DNA from: VBDM01 sp964430565
GTDB taxonomy: Bacteria; Pseudomonadota; Gammaproteobacteria; Burkholderiales; SG8-39
Direction: 5' to 3'
NCBI GenBank assembly: GCA_964430565.1
Contig: CAYSFD010000010.1
Coordinates: forward strand, 62,001 to 126,000
DNA length: 64,000 nucleotides
Shown here: positions 38,406 to 47,670 of the stretch, one piece after another
Layout of the letters: every line of letters starts with the position of its first letter
How positions within the stretch are numbered: position 1 is the first letter of the stretch
Position numbers and translations under genes: made by a program
The notes under the pieces: generated by a model
What the model saw: the letters and a program-made list of their open reading frames with translations, nothing else
Databases searched by the model: none
Told to the model about the DNA's origin: nothing

Positions 38406-41114
38406 TCAATGCGCCTTTTCCCAATTCTGTCCCGATCCCACATCCACGACAAGCGGGACCTTGAGCTTCGCCACGCCGCTCATCAGCACCGGCACCTCGG
38501 CCTTCACGCGCGCGAGCTCCGCATCCGGCGCCTCGAGCACCAACTCGTCGTGCACCTGCATGATGAGCTTGGTCGAAAGCCTTTCGCGGTCGAGCCATTG
38601 CTGCACGGCGATCATCGCGAGCTTGATCAAGTCCGCGGCCGTGCCCTGCATGGGCGCGTTGATCGCGGCGCGCTCGGCCCCGCTTCGGCGCGCCGGATTT
38701 CCGCTCCTGATCTCGGGTAGCCACAGGCGCCTGCCGAACACGGTCTCGACGTAGCCCTGCTCTTTCGCAAGAGTGCGCGTTTCCTTCATGTAGCGGTCCA
38801 CACCCGGGTAGCGCACGAAGTAGCTATTAATGTAGGCCTGAGCGGTCGCCCGCTCCAACCCCAGCTGCTGCGCCAGGCCGAACGCCGACATTCCGTAGAT
38901 GAGGCCGAAGTTGATCACCTTTGCGTAGCGGCGTTCCTCCGGCGTCACTTCCTTGAGCGATCGGCCGAACACTTCCGCGGCGGTAGCGCGGTGGACGTCC
39001 TCGCCTCCCTCGAAAGCGCGCAGCAGGTTCTCGTCGCCGGAGATGTGCGCCATGATGCGCAGCTCCACCTGCGAATAGTCGGCGCTCACGATCGTGCTGC
39101 CCTTGGGCGCGACGAAGGCTTCGCGGATGCGCCGCCCTTCGAGGGTCCTCACCGGGATGTTCTGCAGGTTGGGATCGTTGGAAGCCAAGCGTCCCGTGAC
39201 CGCGGTCGTCTGACCGTAATTGGTGTGCACCCTGCCCGTGCGCGGATTCACCATCCTCGGCAATTTGTCCGTGTAGGTGGACTTGAGCTTCGAAATCTCC
39301 CGGTGATCCAGCAGGATCTTGGCCAAGGGGTGGTCGAGAGCGAGCTTTTCCAGCACGTCCTCGTCGGTCGAGGGCGCGCCGGAAGGCGTCTTCTTGATCA
39401 CCGGCATCCCCTTTTTCCCGAAGAAGATCTCGGCAATCTGCTTCGGCGAGCCGAGGTTGAAGGGTTGCCCCGCTTCCTTATGGGCCTTGCCTTCGAGCTC
39501 GAGCATTTTCTGTCCCAGCTCGTGACTCATTGCATCCAGCTGCGTTGCTTCGATCAGGACGCCTTCCCTTTCCATCCTGAAGAGGACTTCGCGCACCGGC
39601 ATCTCGATCGAGCGATATACGTAAGCGAGCCCTGCTTCTGCCTGGATCCTGGGGAAAAGTGCATCGTGGATCTGCAGGCAGAGGTCGGCGTCCTCAGCGG
39701 CATACGCCACGGCCCGCGCGACATCGACCTGTTCGAAGGGAATGCGCTGCGCGCCGGTGCCCGTCACCTCGTCGTAGCCGATCGTGTTCGCGCCGAGATG
39801 GCGGGAGGCGAGACTGTCCATGTCGTGGCGCGCATGGCTTTCCAGCACGTAGGATTCGAGCAGCGTGTCGTGCGCGACGCCCCGCAAAGCGATGCCATGG
39901 TTGGCCAGCACATGCTCGTCGTACTTGACGTTTTGACCGACTTTCCTGTGCGTTTCGCTTTCGAACCAAGGCTTGAGGATGGCGAGCGCCGGTTCGACGC
40001 CAAGTTGATCGGGCGCGCCGGCATAGTTGTGCGCAAGCGGCAGGTAAGCGGCATGGCCCGGAGCCGCGCAGAAGGACATGCCCACGAGCCGCGCCTGCAT
40101 CGGATCGAGGCTCGTCGTCTCGGTATCGAACGAAACGAGCTCGGCAGCCTCGAGCATTTTCAGCCAGCGCCTCAGATCCGCTTCGGTGAAGAGCGTCTCG
40201 TAGCTGCGCTCGGGAACCGCTTTGCGAGGCGGGTCGCTAGCGACCGGAACGGGAGCCTCGCTTGCATCCGCTGCGACATCCTTTGACCAGCTCTTGAATC
40301 CGAAACGAGAAAACAATTCCGCGAGGCGCTTCTCGTCCCGAGGGGCGCACTTCAACTCCTCCATTTTGAGCGGCAGCTTGACGTCGCATTTCACCGCGAG
40401 CAATGCCTGAGCTTGAGGCAACCAGCCGAGCGCCTTGCGCAGATTCTCGCCCACGGCGCCGCCGATCTCCGCGGCGTGCAAGACCACCTCCTCGAGCGAA
40501 CCGTATTGGGAGAGCCACTTCACCGCGGTCTTCGGACCAACCTTCTCGACACCCGGAACGTTGTCCACGGGATCACCCACCAGCGTCAGATAGTCGAGCA
40601 TGCGCTCGGGCGGCACGCCGAACTTTGCCTTAACGCCCGCGGGGTCGAGGCGTTCGTTCGACATCGTGTTGACGAGCATGACGCGGTCGGTCACAAGCTG
40701 CGCGAGGTCCTTGTCGCCCGTCGAGATCACGCAGCGCAGCTTCTGCTTTTCTGCCTCGCGCGCGAGCGTGCCGATGACATCGTCCGCCTCGACCCCCTCG
40801 ATCTGCAAGAGCGGAAACCCCAGCGCCCGTATCGCCTCGAACAGCGGCTCGATCTGCCCGCCAAGATCGTCGGGCATCGGCGGGCGATTTGCCTTGTATT
40901 GCGTATACAGCTCGTCGCGGAAGGTCTTGCCCTTCGCATCGAACACGCACGCAAGATAGTCGGCTTTGTAGTCGGCGAGGAGGCGACGTAGCATGTTGAG
41001 CACGCCATAGATCGCGCCGGTCGGCTCGCCCGCGGCGTTGCGCAGGTCGGGCAACGCATGAAAGGCGCGGTACAGGTACGACGACCCGTCAACCAGCAGC
41101 AGCGTTTTTTCCAA
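38406..41114 (-). CDS. polA: DNA polymerase I
   Basis: 902 residues with three domains: 5'-3' exonuclease (MEKTLLLVDGSSYLYRAFHAL at the start), 3'-5' exonuclease with an intact DTET (LVSFDTETTSLDP), and family A polymerase with DYSQVELRIMAH, the O-helix region around RRYAKVINFGLIYGMSAFGLA and VHDELVLEAP. It fills gaps and removes RNA primers. All three activities look retained. The gene is monocistronic or leads into the SGNH-like gene. Confidence 0.97.
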   Translation of the reverse strand: MEKTLLLVDGSSYLYRAFHALPDLRNAAGEPTGAIYGVLNMLRRLLADYKADYLACVFDAKGKTFRDELYTQYKANRPPMPDDLGGQIEPLFEAIRALGFPLLQIEGVEADDVIGTLAREAEKQKLRCVISTGDKDLAQLVTDRVMLVNTMSNERLDPAGVKAKFGVPPERMLDYLTLVGDPVDNVPGVEKVGPKTAVKWLSQYGSLEEVVLHAAEIGGAVGENLRKALGWLPQAQALLAVKCDVKLPLKMEELKCAPRDEKRLAELFSRFGFKSWSKDVAADASEAPVPVASDPPRKAVPERSYETLFTEADLRRWLKMLEAAELVSFDTETTSLDPMQARLVGMSFCAAPGHAAYLPLAHNYAGAPDQLGVEPALAILKPWFESETHRKVGQNVKYDEHVLANHGIALRGVAHDTLLESYVLESHARHDMDSLASRHLGANTIGYDEVTGTGAQRIPFEQVDVARAVAYAAEDADLCLQIHDALFPRIQAEAGLAYVYRSIEMPVREVLFRMEREGVLIEATQLDAMSHELGQKMLELEGKAHKEAGQPFNLGSPKQIAEIFFGKKGMPVIKKTPSGAPSTDEDVLEKLALDHPLAKILLDHREISKLKSTYTDKLPRMVNPRTGRVHTNYGQTTAVTGRLASNDPNLQNIPVRTLEGRRIREAFVAPKGSTIVSADYSQVELRIMAHISGDENLLRAFEGGEDVHRATAAEVFGRSLKEVTPEERRYAKVINFGLIYGMSAFGLAQQLGLERATAQAYINSYFVRYPGVDRYMKETRTLAKEQGYVETVFGRRLWLPEIRSGNPARRSGAERAAINAPMQGTAADLIKLAMIAVQQWLDRERLSTKLIMQVHDELVLEAPDAELARVKAEVPVLMSGVAKLKVPLVVDVGSGQNWEKAH

Positions 41115-41322
41115 GGGAACTCATGAGCGGGAAGATTCCGGAGTCTTTCGACACGACCTCGCGGGAAGCGAGCGCCGCAGGCGAGGCCTGCGTCTGTTCC
41201 GCATTATGTCAGAATTCGTCGGGGCCACCGAGCGAACGGACGAGATCCGTCCGATAGTAAGCGTGTTCGGCGCGCGCAAATAGTTCTGCTAGACTGCCTT
41301 CGTTTAAGGATTCTTCTGCCTC

Positions 41323-41655
41323 ATGTTGCGCCGAATTCTTGCTCTAGCGCTCCTCGCCGTCGCGCTGCCGCTCGCGGCACAGCAGCCGCCCAAGCTCGAA
41401 CCTCTCCCCGAGCCCCCGCCGCCGCCCCCTGGGGTTTCCGCCGAGCAGCCGGATGAGCCGACGGTGCGCATCCAGCCCGGTGGAGGCGACCAGGTCGAGG
41501 AGCGGGTCATCGACGGCCAGCGCGTCGTTCGCGTCGTGACGCCGACGGGTCACGAGTATTACCTGATCGAGGACTTGGGCGACGGCGCAGGATTGAAAAA
41601 CGAAAGCCTCGACAGCGGCGTACGGGTCCCGCTCTGGGTGATCCGCCGGTTCTGA
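41323..41655 (+). CDS. DUF2782 domain-containing exported protein
   Basis: 110 residues with a signal peptide (ALALLAVALPLAAQQ), a proline-rich segment, then VRIQPGGGDQVEERVIDGQ and YYLIEDLGDG, typical of DUF2782. Small periplasmic proteins of this family usually lie near polA and thrB in beta- and gammaproteobacteria, as here. No function is known. It is separated from polA by a 208-base divergent gap with no clear extra gene. Confidence 0.85.
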   Translation: MLRRILALALLAVALPLAAQQPPKLEPLPEPPPPPPGVSAEQPDEPTVRIQPGGGDQVEERVIDGQRVVRVVTPTGHEYYLIEDLGDGAGLKNESLDSGVRVPLWVIRRF

Positions 41656-41699
41656 TGCCTGCCGCGCGAGCGAGCGCGCTCGTAATCGTTGCGTCCACT

Positions 41700-42638
41700 A
41701 TGTCCGTCTTTACGCGAGTCACTGCCGAGGAGTTATCTGCTTGGCTGAAGCGTTACGCCATCGGTACGCTTTCCGATCTGCACGGGATCGCCGCGGGTAT
41801 CGAGAACACGAATTACTTCGTCACGACTTCGCACGGCCGCTTCGTGCTCACGCTGTTCGAGAAGCTGACGGCGGCGGAGCTGCCCTTCTACCTGAACCTC
41901 ATGGCGCATCTTGCGCGCCGCGGGATTCCCTGTCCTGCGCCCATCGCCGATCAGAGCAACAAGTATCTCGGAATCCTGAACGGGAAGCCGGCCACGCTCG
42001 TCACCTGCCTCCCCGGCGCGCCGGTGAGCGCGCCGCAAGCCCCGCACTGCGAACGAGTCGGCGCCATGCTCGCCGGCATGCATCTCGCGGGAAAGGGCTA
42101 CAACGGGAAGCTGGAGAATCCGCGAGGGCCGCGATGGTGGCGCGAAGCGGCGCCCAAGGTCGCGCCATTTCTCAACGAGGCGCGCCGCGAGTTGCTCGCC
42201 TCCGAGCTCGAATTCCAGGCACAGCACCGCACCCTCGATTTGCCGCGCGGCCCCGTGCATGCCGATCTATTCCGCGACAACGTGCTGTTCGAGGCAGACC
42301 GCATCGGTGGAGTGATCGATTTTTACTTCGCCGGGCTCGACGCGCTCCTGTTCGACGTCGCGGTGACGGTCAACGACTGGTGCGTCGATCCTGCCGGCGA
42401 GATCGACGCGGAACGCGCGAGCGCGCTGCTGGCGGCGTACCGCGGCATCCGCGAGTTCACCCCCTCCGAGCGGGAAGCGTGGCCGGTGCTCCTGCGCGCG
42501 GCGGCGCTGCGCTTCTGGCTGTCGCGTCTGTACGACTTTTACCTGCCGCGCGCGGGCGAGCTCACCCACGCGCACGATCCGGAACACTTCCGCAGGGTAC
42601 TCGAGGCGCGCCGCGCGCGCCCCTCTTCCCTTGTTTGA
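41700..42638 (+). CDS. thrB: Homoserine kinase (aminoglycoside phosphotransferase fold)
   Basis: 312 residues from ATG 41700 (MSVFTRVTAEELSAWL). The APH/choline-kinase fold ThrB of beta- and gammaproteobacteria is recognised by IAAGIENTNYFV, the Brenner motif VHADLFRDNVLFE and the metal motif GVIDFYFAG. It phosphorylates homoserine for threonine synthesis and so competes with MetX in this window for homoserine. Confidence 0.93.
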   Translation: MSVFTRVTAEELSAWLKRYAIGTLSDLHGIAAGIENTNYFVTTSHGRFVLTLFEKLTAAELPFYLNLMAHLARRGIPCPAPIADQSNKYLGILNGKPATLVTCLPGAPVSAPQAPHCERVGAMLAGMHLAGKGYNGKLENPRGPRWWREAAPKVAPFLNEARRELLASELEFQAQHRTLDLPRGPVHADLFRDNVLFEADRIGGVIDFYFAGLDALLFDVAVTVNDWCVDPAGEIDAERASALLAAYRGIREFTPSEREAWPVLLRAAALRFWLSRLYDFYLPRAGELTHAHDPEHFRRVLEARRARPSSLV

Positions 42639-42696
42639 AACCATCAGACGGGCCACACTTGAGCGCATGAGCATGAGCGAACTTCGGACCTAGGCG

Positions 42697-43488
42697 ATGC
42701 GCACAGTCTCGGCCAAAAACGGATGGCTCTGGCTCGTGAAGGGTTTTACGCTATTTCGCAAGAGCCCGGCGATGTGGTTGTTTCTGGTGTTCACCTACTT
42801 GATCGCCGTGATGTTCCTCGGCCAGATACCTTACGTCGGCCTTGTCGCCTCCGCCGTGCTGGTGCCCGCCTTTTCGGTCAGCTTCATGGTCATGTGCGCG
42901 GTGCTCGATCGCGGAGGGGCGCTGCAACCGGCGCTGCTTTTCTCCGGTTTCCGTGACCGGCTGTCCACGCTGATCGCGCTGGGCGTCCTGTACCTCGTCT
43001 CGATTGCGGCCGTGCTTGGGATTGCCTCGCTCGCGGACTCGGGCGCGCTGCTGCAATTGATGCTCTCCGGGCAGGAACCGCCTACGGAGGCGCAGCACGA
43101 CGGCAGCGTTTCGCCCGCGCCACTCCTCGCCGCGCTCGCCAGCGCGCCGGTACTGATGGCATTCTGGTTCGCCCCGGTGCTTACGGCCTGGAACCGGATG
43201 GGCGCCGCCCAATCGCTCTTCTATAGTTTTTTTTCCGTATGGCGCAATTGGCGGGCGTTCTTCGTATACGGGGCCGCGCTCGCGCTCGCCGTCGCGGTTT
43301 TCTTCGTTGCGCTCACCGTCGCCGCGATCATCACGCACGGGCAGGTACAGGCGCTGCGTTTCATCGGGCTGATGTTTACGCTGCTCATGATGCCCATAGT
43401 GTTCGCGAGTTCTTACGCGAGCTACCGGGATATTTTCCCGGACGGCCCCGATCCGGTTGAGCCATCAACGAATCAGCCCAGCCCGTAG
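42697..43488 (+). CDS. BPSS1780 family membrane protein
   Basis: 263 residues with about six membrane helices. The opening GWLWLVKGFTLFRKSPAMW and the closing FASSYASYRDIFP match this betaproteobacterial family of inner-membrane proteins. Function is unknown. It follows thrB after 58 bases and is co-directional. Confidence 0.82.
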   Translation: MRTVSAKNGWLWLVKGFTLFRKSPAMWLFLVFTYLIAVMFLGQIPYVGLVASAVLVPAFSVSFMVMCAVLDRGGALQPALLFSGFRDRLSTLIALGVLYLVSIAAVLGIASLADSGALLQLMLSGQEPPTEAQHDGSVSPAPLLAALASAPVLMAFWFAPVLTAWNRMGAAQSLFYSFFSVWRNWRAFFVYGAALALAVAVFFVALTVAAIITHGQVQALRFIGLMFTLLMMPIVFASSYASYRDIFPDGPDPVEPSTNQPSP

Positions 43489-43560
43489 CCGGACTTCGAT
43501 TCTGCTATCCTTCGCGCAGCCGCGCCCCGCGTGGGCTTAGCCGAGCGCCAAGGTTTGAGT

Positions 43561-43971
43561 GTGAATCCCTGCGAGCTATGCGATTCTCCGGGTGGGAACC
43601 TGCTCTGGCAGGACGGGTTTTCCCGGGTAGTCCTGATCGATGATCCGGACTACCCGGGCTTTTGCCGGGTGGTCCTCAAACGGCACGTGAAGGAGATGAC
43701 CGACCTTGAGCCTGCCGGGCGCGTACGGTTCATGAATGCGGTATTTGCAACCGAGGCCGCCCTCCGGGAGCTCCTGAATCCGCACAAGATCAACCTTGCG
43801 AGCCTCGGCAACATTACCCAGCACCTGCACTGGCACGTTATTCCCCGCCATCAGGACGACCGTCATTTCCCACGTCCGATTTGGGCCGAGCCTTTGCACC
43901 CAGATGCCCCGCAGCGAACGGTTCTCGACCGCGGCGCGCTGGCGAATGCACTGAGCCGGAGATTGGACTAG
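43561..43971 (+). CDS. HIT family protein
   Basis: 136 residues from GTG 43561, which has AAGG eight bases upstream; a GTG at 43531 would add ten residues. The histidine triad is QHLHWHVIPR near residue 90, and CELC at the N-terminus may bind zinc. HIT proteins hydrolyse or transfer nucleotides such as AMP conjugates. It is followed four bases later by the next gene. Confidence 0.9.
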   Translation: MNPCELCDSPGGNLLWQDGFSRVVLIDDPDYPGFCRVVLKRHVKEMTDLEPAGRVRFMNAVFATEAALRELLNPHKINLASLGNITQHLHWHVIPRHQDDRHFPRPIWAEPLHPDAPQRTVLDRGALANALSRRLD

Positions 43972-43974
43972 CCC

Positions 43975-45576
43975 GTGTCGAACTTCGAACTCCCCGGCAT
44001 CAGGCAGGACGCTGCACCGGAATTCACCGACTCGGCTGGCTGCGCCAAGTGGCTGCAGGCCCTCCCGCTCATCAACGTCGCTCCGTCCCACGTCCGGCTC
44101 CTCGGACAGCTCGATGATCTGAATGCCTGCAAACTCGCTCCGGCGGAACGGTTGAAAATTCTGGAGCTGCTGCGCGAACCCATAAGCTTTGTGCAAAGAG
44201 AACAGTCCAAGAAATTCGCGAACCGGCCGGCGCCGCTCGCCAGAACGGAGCGTGAGACCTTTCACAACGTGAACTCGCTGTGGAGCGCGCTCTCTGTGGG
44301 ATACCAGCACGGCCTGCAGGCGCTCATCGACGGCGCCTCAGGCGTGAGCGGGCAAGTCGCGCTCATGTGCCAGCGTGCGCTCTGGTGCACCGGGCAGAAA
44401 ATGGTGGACCACTACCAGGCGTATCAGAGCATCGCTGAAGACGACTGGAAGCTGCTGCACCACCTCTACGCTCTCGCAGAGGAGCGCGACGCCGCCGAAG
44501 TCGCAGTCGCCCATCCGCTCCATAAGGACAAGACCAAGACGACCTGCACCGAAACTTACGCGCAGGTTCTGCTCCTGCATCTCGCCAACCCGGGAAAGCT
44601 GACGCCGCGCCAGATCGAGCTCATCTTACAATGGCTCGAGAGCTGGACCCCAAAGGTCTCAATTGGACACGCACCGCTGCCCGCCGGCGAGGGCGTCGCG
44701 CCCCTCGTCGTCGATCTGAGCCACGCGGCAGGCGCTTCGCATCGTCCGGCGCAAGGCGACGATGTGCGCCATATCGAGATGGGCGAAGTCGGCAAGAGCG
44801 TGCGCAAGCGTGTCGGTCTGCTGCGAAAGGGCGAGACGCCCGCTGCGCTGGGCTTGGGGGAGGACGTTACCGCGTCCCTCGCGGAAAGTCTTTTGGTGAT
44901 GCTTTATCGGCGCTGGTGCGAGGACCGGGAGTCGCGGGCGCATCCGCGCCGCAGCACCAGCGGCACCGCGCAGATCTGCTCGGGAATGGCCGCCATCCAT
45001 TACTTCGTCACCGGCCAGGCGTTCCGCGGATCGCCCCCAGAACTGTCCAAGGTTCAGCACGAAGAGATTGCGACCTTCGGGCGAGTCGCCACTCGCCGCG
45101 AGGAGAGCGCCGGCGCCGCCCCGACTTTCCCATTGGAGACCTGGCAGATCAAGGACGAGAGCGCCCCCGGATTGCGTCTGGAGCGAATCGATCCCGCCGC
45201 GAACTCGCGCCTCGTTCTTGACCAGCTGCTCGGCATTCGGCCAGCCGATGCCAAGAGCTTTCTCCTGTGCATGATCCGGTGGATCTCGGTGTCCGTCGCT
45301 TTCGACTTGCGCATCGGCGTTCAGATTCTTCCCGGGATCCCGCTGGGGGTCGCGATCCGGCCGGACAGCGCCGCCGGCGAACAATACACTCCCGCCGTCA
45401 TGCTGCCTTCGGTTGCAGCGCTCCAGACGCCCGAAACGCTGGTCCTGCCCACCGGTTGGTTCAAACCGGACCGGCTGATAGAGGTCCAGAGGGAGAGCGC
45501 GCTTCGGATTCAGCTCGTCTCGGTCGTGAACCGTGGCTCCGATTTCGAGCGCGTCACTTTCAAAACGGGCTCGTAG
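43975..45576 (+). CDS. Large conserved protein, possibly PilZ-like cyclic-di-GMP binding
   Basis: 533 residues from a GTG. The N-terminal ~230 residues are helical (ERLKILELLREPISFVQ, YAQVLLLHLANPGKLT); the C-terminal third is beta-rich. RRSTSGTAQICSGMAAIHYFV in the middle (RxxxSGT plus GLxx-like) and the final PTGWFKPDRLIEVQ resemble betaproteobacterial proteins that are sometimes annotated as cyclic-di-GMP binding. A canonical RxxxR...(D/N)xSxxG PilZ motif was not found, so the function stays open. No signal peptide is seen. Confidence 0.55.
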   Translation: MSNFELPGIRQDAAPEFTDSAGCAKWLQALPLINVAPSHVRLLGQLDDLNACKLAPAERLKILELLREPISFVQREQSKKFANRPAPLARTERETFHNVNSLWSALSVGYQHGLQALIDGASGVSGQVALMCQRALWCTGQKMVDHYQAYQSIAEDDWKLLHHLYALAEERDAAEVAVAHPLHKDKTKTTCTETYAQVLLLHLANPGKLTPRQIELILQWLESWTPKVSIGHAPLPAGEGVAPLVVDLSHAAGASHRPAQGDDVRHIEMGEVGKSVRKRVGLLRKGETPAALGLGEDVTASLAESLLVMLYRRWCEDRESRAHPRRSTSGTAQICSGMAAIHYFVTGQAFRGSPPELSKVQHEEIATFGRVATRREESAGAAPTFPLETWQIKDESAPGLRLERIDPAANSRLVLDQLLGIRPADAKSFLLCMIRWISVSVAFDLRIGVQILPGIPLGVAIRPDSAAGEQYTPAVMLPSVAALQTPETLVLPTGWFKPDRLIEVQRESALRIQLVSVVNRGSDFERVTFKTGS

Positions 45577-45582
45577 CGCAAC

Positions 45583-45951
45583 ATGGCAGCCGCGGGAAAG
45601 CCAACTCCCACCGAAATCAAGATGCACCAGACGTCCCGGGTGCTCGAGGTTTCGTTTTCCGACGGCAGTCGTTTCGAGTTGCCCTACGAGTTTCTACGCG
45701 TATATTCTCCTTCGGCAGAAGTCCGCGGCCACGGCCCGGGGCAGGAAGTCCTCCAGATCGGCAAGAAAGAGGTCGATATCCTGAACCTGGAACCCGTGGG
45801 CAGCTATGCGGTGCAACCGCATTTTTCCGACGGCCACAGCACCGGAATCTATTCCTGGGACTACCTCTACGAAATCGGCGTCAATCGCCCTTCTCTGTGG
45901 CAGACCTATCTCAAACGGCTCGAAGCAGCCGGGGCGCGCCGCGAGCCTTAG
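45583..45951 (+). CDS. DUF971 (gamma-butyrobetaine hydroxylase-like N-terminal) protein
   Basis: 122 residues. SRVLEVSFSDGSRFELPYEFLRVYSPSAEV and HSTGIYSWDYLYEIG are the characteristic beginning and end of DUF971. The protein is short and cytoplasmic and usually next to ubiE in betaproteobacteria, as here. It may bind metal through conserved His/Cys in some members; none is obvious here. Two tandem hairpins follow. Confidence 0.9.
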   Translation: MAAAGKPTPTEIKMHQTSRVLEVSFSDGSRFELPYEFLRVYSPSAEVRGHGPGQEVLQIGKKEVDILNLEPVGSYAVQPHFSDGHSTGIYSWDYLYEIGVNRPSLWQTYLKRLEAAGARREP

Positions 45952-45959
45952 AACATGAG

Positions 45960-45978
45960 AGAGGGCGTGCCCTCTTTT
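45960..45978 (+). terminator. Intrinsic terminator after the DUF971 gene (first of two)
   Basis: AGAGGGC (45960-45966) and GCCCTCT (45969-45975) form a GC-rich hairpin followed by TTT. It begins nine bases after the stop codon. Confidence 0.65.
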
Positions 45979-45982
45979 GAGA

Positions 45983-45999
45983 GGGCGCGCCCCCTTTTT
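45983..45999 (+). terminator. Second tandem terminator before ubiE
   Basis: GGGCGCGCCC (45983-45992) is followed by CC and TTTTT. The flanks repeat the GAGAGGGCG sequence of the first hairpin, so the two look like a local duplication. ubiE begins 24 bases later. Confidence 0.55.
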
Positions 46000-46022
46000 C
46001 GACAACCTGCTAGCATGTTCGC

Positions 46023-46754
46023 GTGAACCAAACTCACTTCGGATACCAGAGCGTCGGCGAGGCCGACAAGGCCGCCCGCGTGGCCGGCGTTTTCTCCTCG
46101 GTCTCGGCCAAGTACGACCTGATGAACGACTTGATGTCCGGTGGCCTGCACCGCCTGTGGAAGGCTTTCGCGGTGGCGATCGCCGGGGCGCGCACGGGCG
46201 AACGGGTGCTCGACGTCGCGGCCGGATCGGGCGATCTCGCGCTCGATTTTTCGAAAAGCGTGGGGGCGAGCGGAGAAGTATGGCTTACCGACATCAACCG
46301 CGCGATGCTGGAGCGCGGCCGCGATCGCCTGCTCGACCACGGCCGAGCGGTCCCCGCGGTGCAATGCGACGCGGAACGGTTGCCGTTCCCCTCAAGCTAT
46401 TTCGATTGCGTTAGCGTGGCCTTCGGGCTGCGCAACATGACGCGCAAGGGCTCGGCGCTCGCCGAGATGCAGCGCGTGCTCAAGCCCGGAGGAAGGCTGC
46501 TCGTGCTAGAGTTCTCGCGCATCTGGCCCCCGCTCGCGAAGATCTACGACTGGTACTCTCTTAACGTGCTTCCGTGGCTGGGCAAGCGGGTGGCGGGGGA
46601 CGAGGCGGCCTACCGTTACCTCGCCGAGTCGATCCGCATGCACCCCGACCAGGAGAGCCTCAAGGACATGCTGGAACGCTCGGGGCTCGAGGATGTCGAA
46701 TATTTCAACCTGGCTGCGGGCGTGGTTGCGCTGCATCGGGGCTACAAGTACTGA
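46023..46754 (+). CDS. ubiE: Ubiquinone/menaquinone C-methyltransferase
   Basis: 243 residues from a GTG. LDVAAGSGDLALDF is motif I, YDLMNDLMSGGLHRLWK is the UbiE signature near the start, and SVAFGLRNMTRK and YRYLAESIRMHPDQE are also typical. It methylates the benzoquinol ring. With ubiJ and ubiB following, this is the ubiquinone cluster found in many proteobacteria, interrupted here by a Tim44-like gene. Confidence 0.95.
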   Translation: MNQTHFGYQSVGEADKAARVAGVFSSVSAKYDLMNDLMSGGLHRLWKAFAVAIAGARTGERVLDVAAGSGDLALDFSKSVGASGEVWLTDINRAMLERGRDRLLDHGRAVPAVQCDAERLPFPSSYFDCVSVAFGLRNMTRKGSALAEMQRVLKPGGRLLVLEFSRIWPPLAKIYDWYSLNVLPWLGKRVAGDEAAYRYLAESIRMHPDQESLKDMLERSGLEDVEYFNLAAGVVALHRGYKY

Positions 46755-46775
46755 CGAGACTAAGGAGAGATCCAC

Positions 46776-47633
46776 ATGAAAAAAATCACTGTCGCGATGT
46801 TCGCGCTCCTGTTGGGCATCGGCCTCATGCCGGAAGATGCCGAAGCCAGGGGCCGCCTTGGGGGCGGCCGAAATGTCGGCGCCCAGCGCCAGGCGGTCAC
46901 CCCGCAGAAACAGGCGACTCCACCTTCACAGCAGTCCGCTCAGCAGACCGCTCCGGCCGCGCCGCAGGCTGCGGGCGCGTCCCGCTGGCTCGGACCTCTC
47001 GCCGGGCTCGCAGCAGGTCTCGGCCTGGGATGGCTGCTCTCGCAAGGAGGGTTCGGCGCCGCGGTCGCGGCGATGCTGATGGCGCTCGCCGCCGCCGCCG
47101 TGGCATTCGCCGTGTTTCGGCTGTTCGCACAGCGCCGGGCGCACGCACCGCAGGCGCAGTACGCAGGCTTCGGCAGCGAGACGGTGGCGGCTCCGCCGCC
47201 CTCGCAGTTGCCCGGCAACGCGGGCGCGCAGCCCGACTATCGCGGCCAGTTCGTCCCGAGCATTCCGTCCGGCTTCGACGTCGAGGCTTTCCTCAAGCAA
47301 GCCCGGCGAAATTTCCTGAAGCTGCAGGAAGCCAACGACCGCGCCGATATCGAGCTGCTGCGCTCAGTGACCACGCCGGAGATGTTCGAAGCGCTGCAAG
47401 GCGACGTTGCCGCCCGGGTCGGCCGGGATCAGACCGACGTCGTAACCCTGGACGCTTCGCTGATCGAGGTGGTCACCGAAGCCCGGCTGCATTGGGCGAG
47501 CGTACGCTTCTCGGGCGCGATCCGGGAAGACGCGGGTGCGACGGCGACGCCGTTCGAGGAGATCTGGCACCTGCAAAAACCGGTCGATGGTTCCTTGGGT
47601 TGGCTGCTCGCCGGGATCCAGCAGGTCGGCTGA
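46776..47633 (+). CDS. Tim44-like domain-containing membrane protein
   Basis: 285 residues. A signal/anchor (VAMFALLLGIGLMPEDAEA) is followed by a Gln/Pro/Ala-rich linker, two membrane helices (about 73-120) and a C-terminal Tim44-like domain (FLKQARRNFLKLQEANDRADIELLRSVTTPEM). The family (DUF/Tim44-like, YgjK-unrelated) sits between ubiE and ubiJ in betaproteobacteria. Its role is not known; mitochondrial Tim44 homology suggests a membrane-tethered binding domain. Confidence 0.88.
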   Translation: MKKITVAMFALLLGIGLMPEDAEARGRLGGGRNVGAQRQAVTPQKQATPPSQQSAQQTAPAAPQAAGASRWLGPLAGLAAGLGLGWLLSQGGFGAAVAAMLMALAAAAVAFAVFRLFAQRRAHAPQAQYAGFGSETVAAPPPSQLPGNAGAQPDYRGQFVPSIPSGFDVEAFLKQARRNFLKLQEANDRADIELLRSVTTPEMFEALQGDVAARVGRDQTDVVTLDASLIEVVTEARLHWASVRFSGAIREDAGATATPFEEIWHLQKPVDGSLGWLLAGIQQVG

Positions 47634-47670
47634 ACCCGCCCCGCTTGAGCGATTCGACCGGGGCGGTTCC

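Noticed and set aside
41115..41322. Extra small gene in the polA-DUF2782 gap
   Set aside because: No frame with a start, ribosome-binding site and protein-like composition; it is likely just two divergent promoters.
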